Below, piece after piece: positions 1 to 8,182 of a stretch of 64,000 nucleotides of DNA. The DNA is from Methanomassiliicoccaceae archaeon UBA370. Lineage in GTDB: Archaea > Thermoplasmatota > Thermoplasmata > Methanomassiliicoccales > Methanomethylophilaceae. Under the pieces are notes generated by a model. That model had not been told where the DNA came from. It worked only from the letters and a program-made list of their open reading frames with translations, and ran no database searches. The stretch is from assembly GCA_002505345.1 (NCBI GenBank), contig DAUY01000016.1, positions 111,633-175,632 of the forward strand. The letters are read 5' to 3'. Numbering within the stretch: the stretch's first letter is position 1; each line of letters begins with the position of its first letter. Made by a program: the position numbers and the translations under genes.

Positions 1-1111
1 CGCCATGGCTGCCACGGTCATGAAGGACGCGGACGTATACTTCTTCGACGAGCCCACCTCGTACCTTGACATCTACCAGAGGATCAGGATGGCACGCATC
101 ATCAAAGAACTCAGCGCAGAAAAGCAGGTGGTCGTGATAGAACACGATCTTGCCATACTCGATTTCCTCGCCGACATCGTCAGCGTTGTATACGGTACCG
201 AGGGGGCGTACGGCGTGTTCACTCTTGCAAGACAGGTCAGGACCGCCATAAACGTATATCTGGACGGTTACCTTCCCGAAGAGAATATCCGTTTCAGGGA
301 TAGGCCGATAGAGTTCTTCGCGTCTCCTCCCAGGAGCGACTGGGTCACTTCCGACCTGCTTTCCTTCGAGGGCCTGTCCAAGGACTTCGGAGAGTTCACT
401 TTGGATGTCGTCGGCGGTTCCATAAAGATGGGGGAATCCGTCGGGGTCGTCGGTCCCAACGCCACAGGAAAGACCACTTTCGTAAAGATGCTGGCCGGAG
501 AGATCCCTCCAGACGGCGGCAAGATAGACGCAAAGGTCAAAGTAGCCTACAAGCCCCAGTACATCACCGGGGACTTCGACGGCACGGTAAGGGACATGCT
601 CTACCGCAAGGACTACGACAGGGTCACGTCCAGCTTCTTCGAGGGCGAGGTCATCGAGCCGCTCAGCGTCAAGTACCTCATGGATAAACAGGTCTCCAAC
701 CTTTCGGGAGGAGAGCTTCAGAGAGTGGCCATAACCATGTGCCTGCTTTCCGACGCGGACATCTACCTCTTCGACGAGCCTTCCGCCTATCTGGATTCCA
801 ACCAGAGGATGAACGCCGCAAAGACCATCCGCAGAATGATGGAGAAATCGGGGCGCAGCGGGATGATAGTCGACCACGACATCTACTTCCTGGACATGGT
901 CTCCGATTCCATGATGGTATTCGGCGGCGACCCGGGCCATCACGGTATCGGAGAAGGCCCCTACGACATGAGGGACGGAATGAACAAGTTCCTGACCGCG
1001 GTGGACATCACCTTCAGAAGAGATGCCGAAAGCCACAGGCCCAGGATCAACAAGCCGGACTCCAGGCTCGACAGGGAGCAGAAGTCCAACGGAGAGTACT
1101 ACTACTCCTGA
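1..1111 (+). CDS. ABCE1/RLI ribosome-recycling ATPase (5' part outside window)
   Basis: C-terminal two thirds of an archaeal RNase L inhibitor homologue (ABCE1), the iron-sulfur ABC ATPase that splits ribosomes after termination. The reading frame is open through the left edge, so the N-terminal iron-sulfur domain and the first Walker A are missing from view. Visible in order: the end of the first nucleotide-binding domain with Walker B FFDEPTSYLD, the hinge, then a full second domain with Walker A VGPNATGKTT, signature LSGGELQRVA and Walker B LFDEPSAYLD. The twin DEPxxYLD motifs are typical of ABCE1 and not of transport ABC proteins. Its stop codon abuts the stop of the convergent exchanger gene. 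Partial; identity is firm. Confidence 0.95.
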   Translation, partial: AMAATVMKDADVYFFDEPTSYLDIYQRIRMARIIKELSAEKQVVVIEHDLAILDFLADIVSVVYGTEGAYGVFTLARQVRTAINVYLDGYLPEENIRFRDRPIEFFASPPRSDWVTSDLLSFEGLSKDFGEFTLDVVGGSIKMGESVGVVGPNATGKTTFVKMLAGEIPPDGGKIDAKVKVAYKPQYITGDFDGTVRDMLYRKDYDRVTSSFFEGEVIEPLSVKYLMDKQVSNLSGGELQRVAITMCLLSDADIYLFDEPSAYLDSNQRMNAAKTIRRMMEKSGRSGMIVDHDIYFLDMVSDSMMVFGGDPGHHGIGEGPYDMRDGMNKFLTAVDITFRRDAESHRPRINKPDSRLDREQKSNGEYYYS

Positions 1112-2074
1112 TCAGAACATTCCTCCGGTCAGCTGCGGGAACACTACCATCGACAGGATATATGCCGCATATACCGAGAACAGCACCGCACCCTCTTTCC
1201 TGTCTATCCTGTCGCGATGTCTCACGAATATGAACACCAGCAGTGCCAGGATCACCATTACTGGAATGTGGAACATCATTGTCTCGTTCCTTATGGGTAT
1301 GTCTGAGAACAGGGCTCCGATCCCCAATGCGAAGAAAGTGTTGAAAACTATGCTTCCGACTATGTTGCTTACCACCAGCTCGTCCTCGCGGCGGTATGCG
1401 GCCATTAGGCAGATGCATATCTCCGGAAGCGCCGAGCCGAGGGCCACGAGTATCAGGCCTATCATAAGGTCCGATGCGCCTGAAATCTCCGCGAGTCGTA
1501 CGGCGCCACCGACGAACCAGTCCGCACCGAAATAAAGGGCGGCCATGCCAACGACGATCAGAAGCAGGCATAAGGCGGCGGAGACGTTGGAATCTTCCGT
1601 TTCTTCCTCACCTTCGGCCGTGCGGGCCTCTTTTACCTTGACCTTGTATACCGAAAAAATGAAAACCAAAAGAAGTGCCAGCAATACAATTCCGTCTATG
1701 AAGCCTATTATCCCGTTGAGGGAAAGCGCCAAAATCGCCAACACGGCGACCATCATGGCGGACATCTCGAACCTGATCTCGGCGAACTTGCAAGCAATCG
1801 GACTTATCACCGCGGCCAGACCTATCGCGAGCCCGGCGTTGGCCGAGTTGCTTCCTACGATGTTTCCGATTATTATCTCCGGATTGCCGCCGCTGACAAG
1901 GGACGTTATCGCCTCGGGCGCGGAGGAGCCTATGGCTACGATGGTCAGTCCGACGACGAAAGGGGTCACGCCCAGACGGATCGCGAGTTTCTTAGCCCCG
2001 TCGACCATCGCCTCCGAACCGATGTAAAGCAGCACTATTCCGACAGGGATCCCCAGCAGCGCCCATTCCGCCAT
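1112..2074 (-). CDS. Calcium/sodium:cation antiporter, CaCA (YrbG-like) family
   Basis: A 320-residue integral membrane protein with about ten hydrophobic segments in two homologous halves. Each half carries the alpha-repeat signature of the CaCA exchangers: AIGSSAPEAITS near residue 47 and ALGSALPEICIC near residue 215, with the N-terminal repeat followed by GNIVGSNSAN and the C-terminal one by SNIVGSIVFNT. The central loop (about residues 145-160) is acidic. It should exchange Ca2+ against Na+ or H+ across the cytoplasmic membrane. It ends directly against the stop of RLI and is transcribed away from the PHP gene. Ion specificity cannot be read from sequence. Confidence 0.93.
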   Translation of the reverse strand: MAEWALLGIPVGIVLLYIGSEAMVDGAKKLAIRLGVTPFVVGLTIVAIGSSAPEAITSLVSGGNPEIIIGNIVGSNSANAGLAIGLAAVISPIACKFAEIRFEMSAMMVAVLAILALSLNGIIGFIDGIVLLALLLVFIFSVYKVKVKEARTAEGEEETEDSNVSAALCLLLIVVGMAALYFGADWFVGGAVRLAEISGASDLMIGLILVALGSALPEICICLMAAYRREDELVVSNIVGSIVFNTFFALGIGALFSDIPIRNETMMFHIPVMVILALLVFIFVRHRDRIDRKEGAVLFSVYAAYILSMVVFPQLTGGMF

Positions 2075-2155
2075 GTCTTTCCGAAAGCGATTCCGCCTAT
2101 AAGCCTGTCTATTCCCGCCCCGAGTCGATACTGTTTTAGCCCGTTCCGATTAACT

Positions 2156-2164
2156 CTTATATGC
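2156..2164 (+). promoter_or_regulatory. TATA box of the PHP gene
   Basis: CTTATATGC is centred about 26 bp before the ATG at 2186, the spacing expected for a leaderless archaeal transcript. This decides for the ATG at 2186 rather than the upstream in-frame ATG at 2165, which overlaps the box. Confidence 0.6.
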
Positions 2165-2185
2165 ATGGGATGTTGGGGTTACATT

Positions 2186-3154
2186 ATGCCCGAGATGGGA
2201 AAAGCAGACACCCATGTGCACACGGAATATTCCGGAGTGGCCAGATTGGGGATCATGAAATTTCCCGAATCCGTTTCGACCCCTGCAGACCAGGTCGAAC
2301 GTGCCAGACGGAACGGTATGGACGTCCTATGCATCACCGACCACGACGAGACGGTTGGAGCTTTCAAGGCGCAGGAGTACGCGAAGAAGTACGATGACAT
2401 AGAGGTGGTGGTCGGAGAGGAGGTCACTACTGCCGACGGCGAGATAATAGGGCTTTTCCTCAACGAGAAGATACCTGACAATCTGTCTGTCGAAGAGACC
2501 GTCGACATCATAAGGTCTCAGGGAGGGCTCACGATCGCACCCCACCCCTTCAGCTTCCATGTGGCAGGACTTCAGGAAAGGATATTCTCCCTGGACCTGG
2601 ACGGCTTCGAGGTGCTCAACGGCGGGCATGTGGACTCCTATTCCAACGCTTTCGCCGGTGCGGTGATGGACAAATATCCCGGCAGATGGGCCCCCATCTC
2701 GGGAAGCGACGGACATTCGGTGCACACGGTCGGATACAACTGGACCGAGTTCGAGGGCAACACCGCCGAGGACTTCAGGAAGGCTGTACTTCAGAAGAAA
2801 ACAGTTCCTGCAGGGAGGCCTACGCCCGTATTCGGGGAGCTCCAGTGGAGCGCCGAGGTGGTATGGGGAGGACAGAAGATGATGTACCGCTCCATGATCC
2901 ACCGTCTTCCCGATGACGACGAAAAACCCCTGGTCAAGAAGATAAACAGCCTAACCAGGCTGAAAAAGGCCACCGGGATAATCTGCGGTTTTGCATATGT
3001 CGTCCCACCCGCATGTTTCATCGCAACCTGGCTCAGCACCTACTACCTGAACATCAATGCAAAAAAGATGATGAAAGGGATGGACAAGAGGCTGAACAAC
3101 ATCGACTGGATACTGTCCCAGCAGCCTTCCGACATCATCAAGGTCATCACATGA
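2186..3154 (+). CDS. PHP-domain metal-dependent phosphoesterase
   Basis: A protein of 322 residues that begins with the PHP metal-binding motif ADTHVHTEYS, followed by CITDHDE (about residue 52), GEEVTT, a conserved APHPF and the late motif GSDGHS. These His/Asp residues form the polynuclear metal site of the PHP superfamily (histidinol phosphatase, polymerase III alpha, tRNA RtcB-associated and AMP phosphatases). A tail of about 80 residues has a hydrophobic stretch (GFAYVVPPACFIATWL) that may touch the membrane and is not part of the catalytic domain. The substrate is unknown. The start was chosen from the TATA position; the frame is also open from an ATG at 2165. Confidence 0.88.
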   Translation: MPEMGKADTHVHTEYSGVARLGIMKFPESVSTPADQVERARRNGMDVLCITDHDETVGAFKAQEYAKKYDDIEVVVGEEVTTADGEIIGLFLNEKIPDNLSVEETVDIIRSQGGLTIAPHPFSFHVAGLQERIFSLDLDGFEVLNGGHVDSYSNAFAGAVMDKYPGRWAPISGSDGHSVHTVGYNWTEFEGNTAEDFRKAVLQKKTVPAGRPTPVFGELQWSAEVVWGGQKMMYRSMIHRLPDDDEKPLVKKINSLTRLKKATGIICGFAYVVPPACFIATWLSTYYLNINAKKMMKGMDKRLNNIDWILSQQPSDIIKVIT

Positions 3155-3172
3155 AATTCTTTTATCCGCCTT

Positions 3173-3523
3173 ATGCCGTATGCATCTGTGGAAAAGATAT
3201 TCAAGATCGCCGTCTGCATACCCGAAGAATTTGTGGAAATGCTTACAGAGAAGATTAACTCTTCAATGACCCAGATCTATCCGGGATACGACATGGTCTT
3301 TTCCATGGCGATGGTCAGGGGGATGTGGAGGCCTCTCCCGGGCTCAGATCCCTACGACGGAGAGATCGGGGTGACGAAGACCGCCGAAGAGATCAGGGTA
3401 GAGTTCGCCGTCCGGGAGGAAGACCTGGAGCGGGTGATCCGAACTATAGCAGACGTTCATCCTTACGAGGAGCCGGCGATAGATGTTTTCCCGATGTACG
3501 CATGGAAAAGCGTCATTCGGTGA
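3173..3523 (+). CDS. NIF3/YqfO-like small alpha-beta protein
   Basis: A 116-residue protein with the features of the stand-alone NIF3-C/YqfO insertion domain (PII/CutA-like trimer fold): an N-terminal strand KIAVCIPEEFVEML, a central GxxG-type stretch and the hallmark DVHPYEEPAIDVFPM near the C terminus. The family is widespread and its role is unsettled; metal or nucleotide binding has been proposed. A TATA-like TTTTAT lies only about 12 bp before this ATG but 28 bp before an in-frame GTG at 3188, so translation may begin at that GTG and give a protein five residues shorter. Its 3' end overlaps the convergent downstream gene by 11 bases. Confidence 0.75.
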   Translation: MPYASVEKIFKIAVCIPEEFVEMLTEKINSSMTQIYPGYDMVFSMAMVRGMWRPLPGSDPYDGEIGVTKTAEEIRVEFAVREEDLERVIRTIADVHPYEEPAIDVFPMYAWKSVIR

Positions 3524-4133
3524 ACTGATAGGAATAGATCGAATCGAACGTCCTCTGCAATCTGTGGACCCTAAGGCTCTGCTTCCTGAAGGCAAGGTCT
3601 TCGTCGGACAGGATGCCTATGCTGTTGAAGCGGTCGAGCATGTCCATGGCGCCTTCGTAATCTTTTTCGACCCCCACCATGATGTCTATGAGCCTGTTCC
3701 TGCAGGGCATGAATTCCGGTATCTTGCCATCCTTACCCAATATTTGGGGGAGTATTCCCGGAACAATGTCCAAGTTCCTCAGGCACATCTCCTTTGCTTT
3801 GCAAACATCGTCTTTTTCAAAAAGTGCCAGTATATACTCTTCGATTATACGGAAACGCTCGGCCGGAGCGAAGTTCTGGGTCTCGGCGAACTCTCCGAGG
3901 ATTATGGATACCGGACTGTTCGCCTCCGCGTTGGCCCTGGACATCATATCCGCGATCATGGCCGCCTTGGACGAGGTATCGGCTCCCTCCACATACCTGG
4001 ACAGGCGGTTCTTGTCCCTCTCCTCGAGGGAATCGTACCACTTGGACAGTTTGACCGCAGATATCTCCTTTGGGACGTCCTTCCTGAAAATCATGGGGGC
4101 GTAATCGGACGGCCCGTATAAATCATTCATCAT
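3513..4133 (-). CDS. Conserved-looking protein of unknown function
   Basis: A 206-residue, soluble, largely helical protein with no family I recognise. It is rich in charged helices, has no signal peptide, membrane segment or cysteine cluster, and includes a KDxxxAKEMCLRNLD stretch that could be TPR-like. It begins inside the last codons of the cation-efflux gene (11-base overlap), so the two are probably co-transcribed and translationally coupled. It ends overlapping the NIF3-like gene on the other strand. Coding character (good start overlap, long uninterrupted frame) supports a real gene. Confidence 0.7.
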   Translation of the reverse strand: MMNDLYGPSDYAPMIFRKDVPKEISAVKLSKWYDSLEERDKNRLSRYVEGADTSSKAAMIADMMSRANAEANSPVSIILGEFAETQNFAPAERFRIIEEYILALFEKDDVCKAKEMCLRNLDIVPGILPQILGKDGKIPEFMPCRNRLIDIMVGVEKDYEGAMDMLDRFNSIGILSDEDLAFRKQSLRVHRLQRTFDSIYSYQFTE

Positions 4134-5139
4134 GCAGGGAATGTTGCTTTTTGCGCACCATATTGTCCTCGTCCCATTCGACCTTGGAAACGAATTTCAA
4201 CACGCGCATGTCGCATTCCCTGCTGCACAGCCTGCACGAGAAGTCCCTGCACGGTTCCGCCTTAACGGTCAGCTCTATGCAGTCGCCGAACCTTCCCATT
4301 ATACAGTCTTCGAGCTCTTGGGTCTCGTCCTCTATCTGTCCGACGGTCATGTCCTTCGGGAAGGTGGCGTGCAGCTCCACCACGTATCTGGTGCCGAACT
4401 TCATCACCCTGAGGGCGTGGATGTCTATCCAATCGTCATGCCTGTGCTCCCGGAGGCATTCCACGATCTTGTTGACGGTCTCCTCCTCGGCACGCTCCAT
4501 CACCGTGTCCATGCAGCCTTTCAGGACCCTTGCTCCGGTGGTCATTATGAAAGCGCCGAACAGTATGGCCATGACCGGGTCGAGCCAGGCGACGTTGAAA
4601 CCGAACCGCATTCCGACGACAACGACCACCAGGCCCACGATGATGCCCATGGAGTCCAAGGTATCGGTGCATAGGTGCCTGCCGCTGGCCTCCAGGGCCT
4701 GGGAGCGGTTCCTCTTACCTATTCTGATGGCCGTCCTGCCCATTATCAGGTTGACCACTGCGGCGGCGAATATGATGACGAGGCCGTAGTCCAGCTGCTC
4801 CAGCGGTTTGGGGTTGTAAAGGGATTCGACCGCCGAGAATATGATGATCAACCCCGCCCCCAGTATCATCATGCCTTCGAAGGCCGCCGATATCACCTCC
4901 ACGCGACCGTGCCCGAAAGGATGGTCCTTGTCCGGGGGCTTCGGGGAAAGGAAGAGGGCGTAAAGCCCCACCATCCCCGCGATGACGTTGACGATGCTCT
5001 CCATCGCATCGGTGAATATGGCCACCGAGTTCGTCATGAAATATGCGACGAACTTAATGATCATCAGGACGGCGCCGACTGTTACAACCACCACTTGGAA
5101 GCGAAAATTCTCCCTGGACCCGGAGATGCTGTCGGCCAT
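4123..5139 (-). CDS. Cation diffusion facilitator (CDF) family metal transporter
   Basis: A 338-residue protein with six transmembrane helices in the first 210 residues and a cytoplasmic C-terminal domain. Helix II carries FTDAMES and helix V HLCTDTLDS, the paired aspartate sites of the CDF family, and the loop has HPFGHGRVEV, typical of FieF-like transporters of Zn, Fe or Mn. The C-terminal dimerisation domain (DIHALRVMKFGTRYVVELHA) is followed by a cysteine-rich tail (CRDFSCRLCSREC) that could bind metal and is unusual for the family. It exports divalent metals against protons. A strong TATA box lies 24 bp upstream of the ATG, so the message is probably leaderless. Confidence 0.93.
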   Translation of the reverse strand: MADSISGSRENFRFQVVVVTVGAVLMIIKFVAYFMTNSVAIFTDAMESIVNVIAGMVGLYALFLSPKPPDKDHPFGHGRVEVISAAFEGMMILGAGLIIIFSAVESLYNPKPLEQLDYGLVIIFAAAVVNLIMGRTAIRIGKRNRSQALEASGRHLCTDTLDSMGIIVGLVVVVVGMRFGFNVAWLDPVMAILFGAFIMTTGARVLKGCMDTVMERAEEETVNKIVECLREHRHDDWIDIHALRVMKFGTRYVVELHATFPKDMTVGQIEDETQELEDCIMGRFGDCIELTVKAEPCRDFSCRLCSRECDMRVLKFVSKVEWDEDNMVRKKQHSLHDE

Positions 5140-5158
5140 GGATGACCGAGCGAAAACG

Positions 5159-5168
5159 CTATATATAG
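5159..5168 (-). promoter_or_regulatory. TATA box of the CDF transporter
   Basis: Palindromic CTATATATAG, centred 24 bp upstream of the start codon at 5139 on the minus strand; typical leaderless archaeal promoter geometry. Confidence 0.65.
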
Positions 5169-5200
5169 GTATTTCCCAAGGTATTTCAAGTTAGGCTCGA

Positions 5201-6604
5201 TTAACTTCCTGATAAACCGGCTCTTCCCTTTGCCGGAGCGCCCCTGAACCAAGACACCAGCATCGCCAGGAGGCACATGACGGCCGATACGGCGAAAGAT
5301 ATCCGTATAACAGTGATGAAATTCCCGTACGTGGAGGGGTTGAGCGTGTCGAGGCTTCCCATTATCACGGATATGACGAGCATGGCTATGCCCATGGAGG
5401 CCATCATCCCGGTCTGCCTGACGACGGCGACCATTGCGGAGGCCGCTCCGCGGTCGACCGGCGAGACCGAAGACATTATCGCCGTGGTGTTGGGGGCGTT
5501 GAACACCGCATTGCCCAGTCCGAAGAATACGAGGGCGGCCACCACAAGCGTCAGGTCGAGTTCCATCGGCAGGGCAATCATCAGAAGGATCCCCGCTCCG
5601 CTTATGGCCACGCCCAGGGTGGGCAACAGCCTTTTGTCCCCGGCCCTGTCGTACAGCTTTCCGAAGAACGCGGTCAGGGAAGTCTGCACGAGAGGCTGGG
5701 AGAACATCACCAAGCCTGCCTCGGCCGACGTCAGCGCCCCTATGGTCTGAAGATATATGGCCACGAAGAATGCGACCGCGTAGTTGGCAGAGTTGATCAT
5801 GAAGGACGCCAGGCAGGAACGCGAGAAGAGCCGGTTGGAGAAGATGCGTACATCCAGTACGGGTTCCTCCGCACGCCTCTCGTATCTTACGAACATCCAT
5901 AGCACCAGCAGCCCTGTTGCCATCGAGCACACCGCCATGATGTCCGGCATGTTGATCAGCCCCGCCATGGTCAGCGTCACCGCCACGGCATAAAGCAGGG
6001 TGCCCCTGAGGTCGAAAGTCTTTCCGTAGCGGACGTTGTTGTTGGGACGCACCGCCCATATTGCGAGCAGCGCGACGGCCGCCAGGGGTATCGTCACAAG
6101 GAAGACTGCCCTCCATCCCATGATGTCGTTTATGAGCCCTCCGACGACCGGCCCCATAGCCGCCCCGAGATATACGCAGGCCGTGTTCAGGCCTATGGCG
6201 GCGCCCCTCTCCGACGGCCCGAACGCATCCGTCAGCATCGATATCGCCGTTCCCGCCATGGCCGCGGCGGCAATTCCCATGACCGCCCTCAGGGCTAGCA
6301 GCATCTCGAAAGAAACCGAGAAGTATGATACCAGGGATGCCACCGTGTAAAGGGCCAGACCTAAAATGAAAAACACCTTTCTCCCGTATATGTCGGCCAT
6401 CTTGGCGACGGGGACCATGAACACTGCCGAAGAGAGCAGGAAAATCGTGTTCACATAAGCCAGGGCGTGCGACCCCAGCCCGAATTCCGCGCCGATGCTT
6501 ACCAGGCTCAGATTCATCATCGTCCCGGTCAGGGGTGTGATGGCCGAAGCTGTGCACGATGCTAACAGCAAGGTCCTCTTCTGCGACTTCGACATCTCCT
6601 CCAT
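5201..6604 (-). CDS. Major facilitator superfamily drug/proton antiporter (DHA2-like)
   Basis: A 467-residue membrane protein with about 14 predicted helices, as in the DHA2 branch (EmrB/QacA type). The loop between helices 2 and 3 has the MFS motif KMADIYGRKVFF, and helix 5 has the antiporter motif C-like stretch GAAMGPVVGGLI. It probably exports hydrophobic compounds with proton exchange. The frame is open further upstream (ATG at 6640 and beyond), but a TATA-like TTTTATAATA at about 6654-6662 would start the message close to 6632. I therefore take the ATG at 6604; the ATG at 6640 remains possible. It is transcribed divergently from the corrinoid adenosyltransferase gene. Confidence 0.9.
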   Translation of the reverse strand: MEEMSKSQKRTLLLASCTASAITPLTGTMMNLSLVSIGAEFGLGSHALAYVNTIFLLSSAVFMVPVAKMADIYGRKVFFILGLALYTVASLVSYFSVSFEMLLALRAVMGIAAAAMAGTAISMLTDAFGPSERGAAIGLNTACVYLGAAMGPVVGGLINDIMGWRAVFLVTIPLAAVALLAIWAVRPNNNVRYGKTFDLRGTLLYAVAVTLTMAGLINMPDIMAVCSMATGLLVLWMFVRYERRAEEPVLDVRIFSNRLFSRSCLASFMINSANYAVAFFVAIYLQTIGALTSAEAGLVMFSQPLVQTSLTAFFGKLYDRAGDKRLLPTLGVAISGAGILLMIALPMELDLTLVVAALVFFGLGNAVFNAPNTTAIMSSVSPVDRGAASAMVAVVRQTGMMASMGIAMLVISVIMGSLDTLNPSTYGNFITVIRISFAVSAVMCLLAMLVSWFRGAPAKGRAGLSGS

Positions 6605-6653
6605 GAATATGCTCGATTGCTCAGCGTTTATTTTAACCATTGCCGTTGCGTTA

Positions 6654-6662
6654 TTATAAAAT
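6654..6662 (+). promoter_or_regulatory. TATA element between MFS and cobO
   Basis: TTATAAAAT lies 27 bp before the ATG at 6685 and explains a leaderless cobO message. The AT-rich core reads as a TATA-like sequence on both strands, so it may also serve the divergent transporter gene. Confidence 0.5.
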
Positions 6663-6684
6663 CGGTGACCTCGATACAGTGGAC

Positions 6685-7230
6685 ATGGACGTGGAAAATA
6701 AAGGAACAAAAAAAGAGCTGGGTCTCGTACACGTTTATACCGGCAACGGGAAAGGCAAGACCACGGCGGCGCTGGGTCTTGCATTCAGGGCCGTGGGTTG
6801 CGGCCTCAGGGCCGCCATGGTCCAGTTTCTGAAGCCCTCCGAAGAATACGGCGAGCAGCTGGCGGCCGAGAAGCTGGATGGTTTCGAGATAATATCCATG
6901 GGGCTGGACCATATGTGTTCGGAAGTCTCCCGTTCCGAAGACATACGCCTGGCACACGAAGCCCTCGCACGCCTGTCGGAGATACTTTCCTCCGGGAAGC
7001 ACGATCTGGTGATCGCCGACGAGATAAACGTGGCGATGTCGTGGGAGCTGCTCGAGCCCGAGGAGGTAATCGAAGTGCTCGAGAAAAGGGCTCCATGCAC
7101 GGAAGTGGTTCTTACAGGCAGGGGCGCGCCGAAGAAGATCATAGACTATGCGGACCTTGTGACCGAGATGCTCCTTGTGAAGCATCCTTTCGACAGAGGC
7201 GTTCCCGCCCGCAGAGGCGTCGAGTTCTGA
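6685..7230 (+). CDS. cobO: ATP:corrinoid adenosyltransferase, CobA/CobO/BtuR family
   Basis: A 181-residue protein that transfers the adenosyl group of ATP to cob(I)alamin or cobyrinic acid diamide, the last activation step for adenosylcobalamin. The P-loop GNGKGKTTAALG is at residues 20-31, followed by MVQFLKP, EIISMG and DLVIADEINVAM (Walker B-like), and TGRGAPKKIIDYADLVTEM near the end, all conserved in the CobA family. The length matches the family (about 180-200 residues). The frame is also open to an ATG at 6640, but the TATA box at 6654-6662 makes 6685 the likely start. Corrinoid metabolism fits a methyl-reducing methanogen. Confidence 0.93.
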   Translation: MDVENKGTKKELGLVHVYTGNGKGKTTAALGLAFRAVGCGLRAAMVQFLKPSEEYGEQLAAEKLDGFEIISMGLDHMCSEVSRSEDIRLAHEALARLSEILSSGKHDLVIADEINVAMSWELLEPEEVIEVLEKRAPCTEVVLTGRGAPKKIIDYADLVTEMLLVKHPFDRGVPARRGVEF

Positions 7231-7269
7231 GAAACATTAAGTTACCTGTAGTAGGTGCGGTGATACATC

Positions 7270-8181
7270 ATGGCAGTGTATGACAGCATCCTCGAATGCA
7301 TAGGGGAGACCCCCATCGTCAGGCTCAGAAAGGTCGTCCCTCCGGAATCGAAGCTTTATGTGAAGATAGAACGCGGCAATCCCGGAGGCTCCGTCAAGGA
7401 CAGGGCGGCCATATCCATGATAACCGATGCCGAGGCCGGGGGGCTTCTGCGCAAAGGGGGCGTTATCGTAGAACCCACTTCGGGCAACACGGGCATAGCG
7501 CTGTGCATGGCCGCAGCGGCCAAAGGCTACCGTACCGTCATAGTCATACCGGACACCATGTCCCAGGAAAGGATCGCATACATGAGGGCGTACGGCGCGG
7601 AGATCGTCCTTACCCCGGGAGCCGAGGGCATGAAAGGAGCGGTCGAGAGGGCCGAGAAGATCGCCAAGGAAACGGGGGCTTTCCTTCCGGGGCAGTTCGA
7701 CAACCCCGCCAACACCGCCGCCCACAGGGTGGGCACCGGGAGGGAGATCCTCAGGGACCTTCCCGGAGTTGACTACGTTTTCTCAGGGATAGGTACCGGA
7801 GCCACCGCCACGGGCATCGCCCAGGCCATCGCCGACGCGGGCTCTGACGCCAAGGTGATAGGCGTCGAGCCTGCGGAGAGCCCGCTCCTGACCGAGGGGA
7901 AGGCGGGCCCTCACGGGATTCAGGGTATAGGCGCGAATTTCGTCCCGGGCTGCCTGGACGAGAGCATTATATCGGAAGTCGTCAAGGTCCCGACCCGGGA
8001 TGCAGAGATCATGGCCGTGAGGCTGGCCAGGGAAGAGGGGATCTTTGCGGGCATATCCTCCGGCGCGGCTGTAGCTGCCATGGTCGAATTCAACAAAGCT
8101 AATAAAGGTAAGACGCTACTTGCAATCTTACCCGACGGTGGGGAGAAATACCTCAGTACGGGCATATACGGAAGGTATTGA
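7270..8181 (+). CDS. cysK: Cysteine synthase (O-acetylserine sulfhydrylase)
   Basis: A 303-residue fold-type II PLP enzyme. The lysine that forms the Schiff base is K43 in GGSVKDRAA; the substrate loop PTSGNTGIA is at about residues 69-77 and the phosphate loop GIGTGATATG near 173. The ending LPDGGEKYLST is characteristic of CysK/CysM. It makes cysteine from O-acetylserine (or O-phosphoserine) and sulfide. A GGTGAT ribosome site lies 6 bases before the ATG. It is followed after one base by the homoserine acyltransferase gene, so the two form a sulfur amino acid operon. Confidence 0.95.
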   Translation: MAVYDSILECIGETPIVRLRKVVPPESKLYVKIERGNPGGSVKDRAAISMITDAEAGGLLRKGGVIVEPTSGNTGIALCMAAAAKGYRTVIVIPDTMSQERIAYMRAYGAEIVLTPGAEGMKGAVERAEKIAKETGAFLPGQFDNPANTAAHRVGTGREILRDLPGVDYVFSGIGTGATATGIAQAIADAGSDAKVIGVEPAESPLLTEGKAGPHGIQGIGANFVPGCLDESIISEVVKVPTRDAEIMAVRLAREEGIFAGISSGAAVAAMVEFNKANKGKTLLAILPDGGEKYLSTGIYGRY

Positions 8182-8182
8182 T

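Noticed and set aside
5082..6557. Minus-strand 491-codon frame overlapping the MFS transporter
   Set aside because: It is a frame-shifted reading of the MFS gene with Arg/Gly/His-rich low-quality sequence; the MFS frame has true membrane helices and motifs.
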